From Gammaproteobacteria bacterium (GTDB lineage: Bacteria; Pseudomonadota; Gammaproteobacteria; Steroidobacterales; GCA-2729495): 10,530 nucleotides of DNA. The DNA lies in the NCBI GenBank assembly GCA_023150055.1, contig JAKLLP010000047.1, forward strand, positions 1 through 10,530, in the 5' to 3' direction. The position numbers were made by a program, and so were the translations under genes. Under the pieces are notes generated by a model. It ran no database searches. It was given only the letters and a program-made list of their open reading frames with translations, and was not told the DNA's origin. Each line of letters starts with the position of its first letter. Within the stretch, counting starts at the first letter, position 1. Below, in pieces: positions 5,676 through 10,530 of the stretch.

Positions 5676-6472
5676 AGAATTTCATGCGCCGTCACCCGCT
5701 GCTCGCCTACGTCGCGCTCGCTTACCTCGTCACCTGGGGCATCGGCGTCGTGCTTCTCGCGGCACGGCGCGACTGGGTCGGTTTCCATGTCGCCGAGCGC
5801 TGGGAAGCCGTGGCCGCCTTCGGCCCGCTGCTGGCGGCCTTCGCGGTGGCCGCCGTGGTGGAGGGTGCCGCGGGCGTGCGCGCGCTGCTCGCCTCGATGG
5901 CGCGCTGGCGGGTGGGTGCCGTGTGGATCGCCGTAAGCGTGCTCAGTCCGTTCGCGCTGCTCGCCGCCGCGGCGCTCATCGTGCGCTGGACGAGCGGGGC
6001 GTGGCCGGATTTCACCGCGCTCGAAACCGGCAGGCTCGCCACTTCCGCAGGCCTCGCCGAGTTCATCGTCATTTCCGGGTTCGTGCAGGGCCTCGGCGAA
6101 GAGCCGGGCTGGCGCGGTTTCATGCTGCCGCGCCTGCGCCTGCGGTTCACGCCGCTGCTGGCCACGCTCGTGCTCTTCCCGGTGTGGCTGCTCTGGCACT
6201 TGCCGGCCTTTCTCGGCCGGCCGCAGTTCGGTCTCGCGCAGTGGTTCGCCTTTTCGGCCGGCATCCTGTCGGCGGCGATCTGGCTCACGCTCATCTGGGA
6301 GCGGACCCGCAGCGTGCTCATGGCCATTCTCTGGCACATGCTCATCAATATCGCGCGCGGTATCGCGCTCGCGGTGTCGATGCCGATGTTCCTCGCCATC
6401 AGCACCCTGGTGCTGATTGGCGCCGTCCTGATCGCCGGCTACTGGCTGCTGCGCCGGCCGGCGCCCGGCTGA
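5672..6472 (+). CDS. CPBP-family intramembrane metalloprotease (CAAX protease/bacteriocin-immunity type)
   Basis: 266 residues from ATG at 5672, which overlaps the EamA stop (ATGA, 5672-5675). It is a polytopic membrane protein with about seven or eight hydrophobic segments. The Abi/CPBP motifs are present in order: EEPGWR at 143-148 (EExxxR), WLLWH at 172-176 (normally FxxxH; His176) and HMLIN at 222-226 (His222, Asn226). These are the residues that bind the metal in Rce1-like proteases, so the protein looks catalytically competent. Bacterial members process peptides or give immunity to bacteriocins; the substrate here is unknown. Coupling to an exporter could mean joint handling of a peptide, but that is speculative. 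The last 34 bases overlap the end of the convergent carbon-nitrogen hydrolase gene. Confidence 0.92.
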   Translation: MKNFMRRHPLLAYVALAYLVTWGIGVVLLAARRDWVGFHVAERWEAVAAFGPLLAAFAVAAVVEGAAGVRALLASMARWRVGAVWIAVSVLSPFALLAAAALIVRWTSGAWPDFTALETGRLATSAGLAEFIVISGFVQGLGEEPGWRGFMLPRLRLRFTPLLATLVLFPVWLLWHLPAFLGRPQFGLAQWFAFSAGILSAAIWLTLIWERTRSVLMAILWHMLINIARGIALAVSMPMFLAISTLVLIGAVLIAGYWLLRRPAPG

Positions 6473-7611
6473 GCATCCGCAGCACCGCCACCGTCGAGCC
6501 AGCGGCTGGTGCGATCGATCAGCCCGGCCATGTCCTTGCCGGTAGCGGGCAACTGCGCCGGCGGCAGATCGAGGTGATTGAGCGGCGTTTCCTGGAGGTA
6601 CTGGCCGAACACCGGTGCGACGACTTCCAGCGGGTAGTGCGGGATGCGCCGGTTGCGGCGGTGCGCGGCGATGGGGATTTCGGCCTCGATGATGGCCTCG
6701 TTGTTGGTGGGGTCCTCGGCCAGCACGCGGCCGCGGGGGTCGACGATGAGCGAGCCGCCGCCGAATTTCGCTGCGTCGCTGTCCGGCGGAAAGGTGATGT
6801 TGGACATGGCGGAGTAGAAGTTGTTGAACTGCGCGATCGCCTTTACGTCCGTCGGCGAGAAGAGCGTGGCGGTGCGGAACATGATTTCCACGCCGCGCAT
6901 CGCGAAGGCCGCGAATACGAAGGGATCGAGCTGCACGGTGCTGACCGCGATGTTGCCGTACTCCGTCTGCAGCACCGGGAACTCCTGCTCGATGCCGTAG
7001 CGCGCGCGGTAACGGTCGCGCACGGCCTCGATGGTGGTGGTCGGGATCTCGGTGCCCGGGGTCAGGCGCTTGATGTTGCGGGTCTTCCAGTAGCGTGCAG
7101 CCACCCGGCCCTGGCGGTCGAGCACGGCGTTCAGGCTCAGGATGTGCCCGGGCCACTCCTCGTCGCGGGCGTAGCTGCCGAAGATGATGTAGGTGTCGCA
7201 CTCGCGGGCGATGGCGCCGAGCTGCTCGGTCTCCGGCCCCGGGATGCTGATGGTGAAGCGCAGCTTCTCCTCCCGCGTGCCCTCGGAGTAGCCGGTGAGC
7301 GGAAACTCGTTGTAGAGCAGGAAGTCAGGCTTCTTGCCGGTCCGGCAGGCTTGCCGCGCCAGGCGCACCATGGTGTCGAGGTTTGCCTTCAGCCCCGCCT
7401 CGATGCTCGGCGCCTGCTGCAGATTGGTGACGCCGTTCTGGATCACCTTCACCACCACCACGTCCTTGGCGAGCGGTTGCGTGGGATAGGTGCCGTCCGG
7501 GCGCACCAGCAGCGGCGCCGGGGCCGCTGCCGCGGTCAGCGCGGGTGCCGCAGCGCAGGCGCCGGCGACGGCCAGTGCGAGCAGTGCGGCAGGGCGGGTC
7601 GGATTTCTCAT
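6439..7611 (-). CDS. Exported carbon-nitrogen hydrolase (nitrilase-superfamily) homologue lacking the catalytic Cys
   Basis: 390 residues from ATG at 7611, preceded by AAGGAG eight bases upstream. In-frame codons further up to 7698 lack such a site. Residues 1-30 form a signal peptide (Arg/Ala/Leu-rich, ending in an Ala run), so the product is periplasmic or secreted. The domain spans about 50-315 with the family landmarks: YNEFPLTG (Glu102, general base), YWKTRNIKR (Lys176 or Lys181), FGGGSLIVDPRGRVLAED (283-300) and AIIEAEIPI (306-314). At the nucleophile elbow relatives read ICxDxxxPE, but this protein reads IAVSTVQLDPF (221-231) after YGN, with no Cys. Two of the three Glu-Lys-Cys residues remain, so it is probably a non-hydrolytic homologue or uses altered chemistry. 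The 3' end overlaps the opposing CPBP gene by 34 bases. Confidence 0.85.
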   Translation of the reverse strand: MRNPTRPAALLALAVAGACAAAPALTAAAAPAPLLVRPDGTYPTQPLAKDVVVVKVIQNGVTNLQQAPSIEAGLKANLDTMVRLARQACRTGKKPDFLLYNEFPLTGYSEGTREEKLRFTISIPGPETEQLGAIARECDTYIIFGSYARDEEWPGHILSLNAVLDRQGRVAARYWKTRNIKRLTPGTEIPTTTIEAVRDRYRARYGIEQEFPVLQTEYGNIAVSTVQLDPFVFAAFAMRGVEIMFRTATLFSPTDVKAIAQFNNFYSAMSNITFPPDSDAAKFGGGSLIVDPRGRVLAEDPTNNEAIIEAEIPIAAHRRNRRIPHYPLEVVAPVFGQYLQETPLNHLDLPPAQLPATGKDMAGLIDRTSRWLDGGGAADAQPGAGRRSSQ

Positions 7612-7771
7612 GAGCGTCTCCTTCGGCAGCGGCAATGGGTGGCGCCCCCGGGGGCGGGGCAGCTGCGCTACGCAGTGTCTGGCCTGGACCCGCGTCATGT
7701 CCAGACCACCCCCGGTCCGTGCGGCGAACTCGCCGCGAAGACGACATGGTGAGATTCCTGAGTTCGTGTGC

Positions 7772-7791
7772 CGCGAGGTATCGCGAGGTAT
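7772..7791. repeat. Short tandem repeat, two 10-base units
   Basis: CGCGAGGTAT occurs twice in direct succession between the carbon-nitrogen hydrolase and PLDc_N genes. It may be chance. The rest of this 195-base gap shows only a weak hairpin (CTGGAC at 7684-7689 with GTCCAG at 7699-7704). Confidence 0.4.
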
Positions 7792-7806
7792 GGCGGGACG
7801 CTTCCT

Positions 7807-7989
7807 TTAGCGCCGCCGCGGACCCAGCAGCAACCAGAGAACGAGCCCCAGCACCGGCAGCAGCAGGATCAGGACGACCCAGAGCACTTTGCTGCCAGTG
7901 GTGGCGCCGCTTTCGAGCGTCTTGACGATGGCCCAGATGTCCAGAACCAGGATGATGAGACCGAGAAGTCCGCTGACTTCGATGCCCAT
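7807..7989 (-). CDS. Small PLDc_N-domain membrane protein
   Basis: 60 residues from ATG at 7989, with GGGGGAG about eight bases upstream. In-frame extension to 8055 gives an implausible polar N-terminus. Two hydrophobic helices (about 6-23 and 34-54) are joined by a short polar loop (KTLESGATTGSK). The ending LLPVLGLVLWLLLGPRRR is typical of PF13396, the segment that precedes phospholipase D domains in cardiolipin synthases and also occurs as stand-alone small proteins. The stand-alone form has no known function; a membrane scaffold or stress-related role is possible. A weak TATGCT lies upstream near 8030, but no clear -35 was found. Confidence 0.82.
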   Translation of the reverse strand: MGIEVSGLLGLIILVLDIWAIVKTLESGATTGSKVLWVVLILLLPVLGLVLWLLLGPRRR

Positions 7990-8117
7990 GTCTGCGCTCC
8001 CCCCTGAAGACAGGCGACAGCGCCGAGCATAGGGGATTCGCGCGTGACCGGCCACCGTTCAGGAGTAGCGCCCGCCGCGACGTGGCCGTGCTTTAGCCGT
8101 GGCGTCCGGCGTCGCGC

Positions 8118-8576
8118 TCAGCCCTGGCTCGCGTCGACGTCGGCCTGCAGCCGCGCCAGCGCCGCAGCCGGTAGGCGCGTTTCCATCAGGGGAAACAGCG
8201 TCCGGTCCTCGAGGCGGATGTGTGCATTGAGCCGCTCGCCGAAGGTGGCGAGCCGCTCCGCCGTGGCTGAATTGTCTGCGGCGAGATCCTGCACGGCTTC
8301 GATCATGCTCCGGTGCTCGACCACGAGTTGCGATACGAGGCGCGCGACATCGGCGCCGGCTTCACGCGCGGCGGGAAAGACGATCCGCTCCTCCACGGCG
8401 AAGTGAGGCCGAAGATGACGTTCGAGAAATTCGGCGAGCGCCCTGGCCTGCGCTGCCGGGTTGGCCGGCCAGTTGCGATCGGCGACCGCCGCCGGGCGCA
8501 TGAGTCTCTGCGCCACGATCAGGGCCTCATGATGCTCACGCGCGACGGCGATGAGAGCAGGGTGTCGTCGAGCCAG
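8118..8576 (-). CDS. Hemerythrin (HHE) domain protein, probable CTG start
   Basis: The proposed 152-residue protein starts at CTG (8576-8574), six bases after AGGAG at 8587-8583. The frame is closed upstream by TAG at 8588-8586, and no ATG, GTG or TTG lies between that stop and GTG 8516. Starting at 8516 gives 132 residues but loses RRHPALIAVAREHHEAL, the usual opening of this family including the first ligand His (His15 or His16). The other di-iron ligands are visible: HFAVEE (His58, Glu62), EHRSM (His88) and HIRLE (His119, Glu123). The protein should be a cytosolic four-helix bundle binding O2 or NO, or storing iron. It follows the DUF1971 gene with 9 bases between stop and start, and the stop codon is part of the ribosome site, so expression is coupled. 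Confidence 0.85.
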   Translation of the reverse strand: MARRHPALIAVAREHHEALIVAQRLMRPAAVADRNWPANPAAQARALAEFLERHLRPHFAVEERIVFPAAREAGADVARLVSQLVVEHRSMIEAVQDLAADNSATAERLATFGERLNAHIRLEDRTLFPLMETRLPAAALARLQADVDASQG

Positions 8577-8585
8577 GACAAACTC

Positions 8586-8858
8586 CTAGCGATAGAACTC
8601 CAGGTAGAAGCGCGCCTTGCCCAGCGGCCTCACCATGTGGGCCACACGAGGTTCGACGACGCCGAAGTTGTCCGGATCCAGGCATATCTCCTCTCGGGGT
8701 TCGCGGATGATATAGAGCAGCTTTCCCTCCAGCACGACGATTTTCGCCCATAGGCCCTGCTTGATCGCATGGCTGCCGAGCCACATGTCCGGCACGCTGT
8801 CCTGATCGTACACCGGCGTGCGGTTGTAGGGAGCAACGGTATCTGGAATGGATTTCAT
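8586..8858 (-). CDS. DUF1971 (TehB-associated, cupin-like) protein
   Basis: 90 residues from ATG at 8858, with GGAGG nine bases upstream. The sequence matches the small DUF1971 family throughout: PYNRTPVYDQDSVP (10-23), GLWAKIVVLEGKLLYI (35-50), LDPDNFGVVEPRVAHMV (60-76) and GKARFYLEFYR at the end. It has one cupin-like beta barrel and no signal peptide. The function is not established. The name of the family comes from fusion to or neighbourhood with tellurite-resistance methyltransferase TehB, but stand-alone members are often beside hemerythrins and nitrosative-stress genes (recalled, not checked). It is the first gene behind a strong promoter and is followed directly by the hemerythrin gene. 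Confidence 0.88.
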   Translation of the reverse strand: MKSIPDTVAPYNRTPVYDQDSVPDMWLGSHAIKQGLWAKIVVLEGKLLYIIREPREEICLDPDNFGVVEPRVAHMVRPLGKARFYLEFYR

Positions 8859-8903
8859 GGCGATGTGCCTCCACCATGCGGGAACCCCGGCACGTTTTAA
8901 AGC

Positions 8904-8931
8904 ATTATAGCAAATAGATCTTATATGACCA
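8904..8931 (-). promoter_or_regulatory. Sigma70-type promoter of the DUF1971-hemerythrin operon, with a possible NsrR-like half-site
   Basis: On the minus strand there is a perfect -10 TATAAT (8909-8904) and a -35 TGGTCA (8931-8926; 4 of 6 to TTGACA) with a 16-base spacer. Transcription would start near 8897, about 40 bases before the ATG. The stretch is conspicuously AT-rich against its GC-rich surroundings. Inside the spacer, AAGATCTATTT (8922-8912) matches the NsrR half-site AANATGYATTT at all but one defined position. Confidence 0.65.
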
Positions 8932-8965
8932 GGCGGAGCCGCGGGGCTGGTGTCCGGCTGAACAC

Positions 8966-10530
8966 TCAGGCGATGGGGTTGAAGGCGGTCAACGCGTCGC
9001 GCAGCGCCACCGAGCCGAGCCCGTGCAGCGGGAACAGGCTCGCGAACTGGCCCTGCTCGCCGTGCAGCGCGAGATAGTTCAACGCCACCATCTCGACCAG
9101 CAGGTTGACGTTGTTCGCCCCCGGGGAGCTCGCCGTCTCGACCGAGCCGTCGGCGCGGAACCAGCCGAGCTGCTGGTGGCGCTCCGGCGGATTGCCGTCG
9201 CCGGTGAACAGCGACGGGCGCCCGCCCGGGTTGTAGACCAGGAAGAACGAGGCGGCGGTGGACTGGTTGTCGCTGGTCCACACGCTCTTGCCGCGCGCCG
9301 CGGCGGAATTGTCGATCGTGCCGTTGGAGTCGACCGAGCCGTCGCTGAACACGTAGAGCATGAGCGGCACGCCCACCCGCGCCGCGTATTCCAGGCACGC
9401 TCCCATGCACACGCCGGCGCGGAAGTCGCGCGTTTCGCCGGTGGAGCGGTCGCCGGTGTGATAATCGAAGCCGCCCATGGTGATGGTGCCGGCGCCGGCG
9501 AAGCCGTTGACGACCATCTTCATCACCGCCGCGGTCTTGCGAAACTCGCCGTCACCCGCGTACTCGGCGTCGGAGAAGATGCCGGAGGCTCCCTTGATGT
9601 CCGCATCGAGTTCCGGGTTGAGCGCGGACGGGTCGCCGTAGCGGTCGGCCAGCGAGGCTGACTTCACGTAGCCGCAGCGCACCAGGTCCTTGATGACGGC
9701 ATCGGTGGTCACCTGGGTATCCACCCGGCCGAGCTTGCGGTCGCTGATGCGCTGGATCGACTCCATGACCGCGACCGCATCGTCCTGGCTGAGCAGGCCG
9801 ACCAGCTTTCCCGTGTCGACCAGGCCGGTGACGTCGCTGGCGCGGTCCACCTTGGTGGGCCGCACGCTCGGGTCGATCATCGACGGCGGCGCGATCGAGT
9901 TGCCGCCCGACTCGCTGCTCTGCGAGCCGATCAGCGTCAGCAGCTCGCCGTCCGCCCCGGTACGCCAGATGGCGTACATGGGGTTGTGCGGATTGTTGCC
10001 GGTGTCGTTCTCCGAGCGCGCCGGTATCACGGCCCCGTTGATGGCGGCCGCCGTGCCCGCCGACACGCGCGTCATCATGCCGCGCAGGAAGGCGCTGTCG
10101 CTGTGAAAGGCAAGCCCGAGCTGGGTGTCGATGAAGGAACTCGTGCCGGTCTGCGGGTTGACGACGGCGGGCGTCATGTCGCCGGGCAGGCCGAGCTTGC
10201 TGTAGCCCGCGGTCGAGAGGAAATCCTGCTGGCCGCCCTGCCGGCCCACCAGCACGTTGGAGCCTGCGATGTTGGCGCCGCCGGCGAGGTCGAAGCAGAT
10301 GAACGGGACCTTGCCGGCGCCGAGTGTGGCAATACCGCACGGGCCGAGCAGTGCCTGCAGGTCGGGGGAGAGGGCGGCGCGGGCCGCCCGGGGATTCGCG
10401 AACAGGCTGAAGATGGTGGGACCCAGCACCAGTGCCCCGCCGCCCGCGAATCCCTGGGCGATGAAATCCCGTCGTGTCACCGGCCGCCGGTGATCCGGGT
10501 GCCGCAACGGCTCGTTCAGTCCGAATTGCT
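8966..10530 (-). CDS. Tat-exported DUF1501-like protein, start beyond the right edge
   Basis: At least 521 codons to the stop at 8966. The frame stays open to the window edge, reading QFGLNEPLRHPDHRRPVTRRDF, so the true start is probably a few codons outside. An in-frame TTG at 10507 is the first alternative (513 residues; numbering below from it). TRRDFIAQGF (11-20) followed by a hydrophobic stretch and ARAAL near 42-46 is a twin-arginine signal, so the protein is exported folded. The body resembles DUF1501, an alkaline-phosphatase/sulfatase-like fold: VPFICFDLAGGANIAGSNVL (67-86), GGFDYHTGD (345-353; compare GGWDTH) and LYVFSDGS (384-391; compare VVxFSEFG). Metal-binding residues look altered relative to the common family, and its substrate is unknown. 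It ends 107 bases before the DUF1971 start. No terminator is clear. Confidence 0.78.
   Translation of the reverse strand, partial: QFGLNEPLRHPDHRRPVTRRDFIAQGFAGGGALVLGPTIFSLFANPRAARAALSPDLQALLGPCGIATLGAGKVPFICFDLAGGANIAGSNVLVGRQGGQQDFLSTAGYSKLGLPGDMTPAVVNPQTGTSSFIDTQLGLAFHSDSAFLRGMMTRVSAGTAAAINGAVIPARSENDTGNNPHNPMYAIWRTGADGELLTLIGSQSSESGGNSIAPPSMIDPSVRPTKVDRASDVTGLVDTGKLVGLLSQDDAVAVMESIQRISDRKLGRVDTQVTTDAVIKDLVRCGYVKSASLADRYGDPSALNPELDADIKGASGIFSDAEYAGDGEFRKTAAVMKMVVNGFAGAGTITMGGFDYHTGDRSTGETRDFRAGVCMGACLEYAARVGVPLMLYVFSDGSVDSNGTIDNSAAARGKSVWTSDNQSTAASFFLVYNPGGRPSLFTGDGNPPERHQQLGWFRADGSVETASSPGANNVNLLVEMVALNYLALHGEQGQFASLFPLHGLGSVALRDALTAFNPIA

Noticed and set aside
4787..6472. 561-codon frame suggesting one fused protein
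   Set aside because: Only the part from 5672 is the CPBP protein; the earlier part is an Arg-rich shadow of the EamA gene in another frame.
5093..7201. 702-codon minus-strand frame
   Set aside because: His/Arg/Pro-rich shadow across EamA, CPBP and the carbon-nitrogen hydrolase; no family features.
5923..7752. 609-codon plus-strand frame
   Set aside because: Antisense and out-of-frame shadow of the carbon-nitrogen hydrolase and CPBP genes.
8586..9410. 274-codon minus-strand frame joining the DUF1971 protein to an upstream extension
   Set aside because: The extension is an Arg-rich shadow of the DUF1501-like gene and crosses the promoter; the DUF1971 start at 8858 has a good ribosome site.
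1..10530. CRISPR array, tRNA, rRNA, defence island
   Set aside because: No regularly spaced repeats, no tRNA-like fold or rRNA sequence was seen, and the nuclease genes alone do not make a recognisable defence system.

Overview
The window is GC-rich, densely packed bacterial DNA. The protein families, the REP-type repeats built around a GTGGGAG / CTTCAG core, and the gene density suggest a high-GC gammaproteobacterium (for example Xanthomonadales, Steroidobacterales or Chromatiales). That placement is an inference; there is no rRNA or other marker gene here. No tRNA, rRNA or CRISPR array was seen.

Layout. (1) 1-1854, minus strand: a DUF2130 coiled-coil protein with a PD-(D/E)XK-like domain, overlapping by 4 bp a staphylococcal-nuclease-like lipoprotein that runs off the left edge. 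(2) 1855-3572: a REP-rich intergenic region split by a complete IS110-family element of the IS1111 subgroup, 1380 bp, with 14-bp subterminal inverted repeats. Downstream of its transposase lies a sequence that folds like a bridge RNA (seekRNA). Its two loops carry short guides matching the actual insertion site and the element's own ends. The element sits in one arm of an inverted REP pair, next to a perfect 14-bp hairpin. (3) 3573-4679, minus: a membrane-anchored SxxK serine hydrolase that appears to lack the sheet region before the SxxK helix. (4) 4791-6472, plus: an EamA-type exporter translationally coupled (ATGA) to a CPBP membrane protease/immunity-type protein. (5) 6439-7611, minus: an exported carbon-nitrogen hydrolase homologue that has lost the usual catalytic cysteine and overlaps the CPBP gene tail to tail by 34 bp. 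(6) 7807-7989, minus: a 60-residue PLDc_N membrane protein. (7) 8118-8858, minus: a DUF1971 cupin-like gene followed at once by a hemerythrin-domain gene that seems to use a CTG start. Both lie behind a near-consensus promoter carrying a possible NsrR-like half-site. (8) 8966-10530, minus: a Tat-exported DUF1501-like protein that continues past the right edge.

Functionally this is a set of small chromosomal operons rather than one pathway. Three units look co-translated: DUF2130-SNase, EamA-CPBP and DUF1971-hemerythrin. The most informative part is the IS1111-type element, because the target, the element ends and the candidate guide RNA can all be read in the same stretch and agree with one another.
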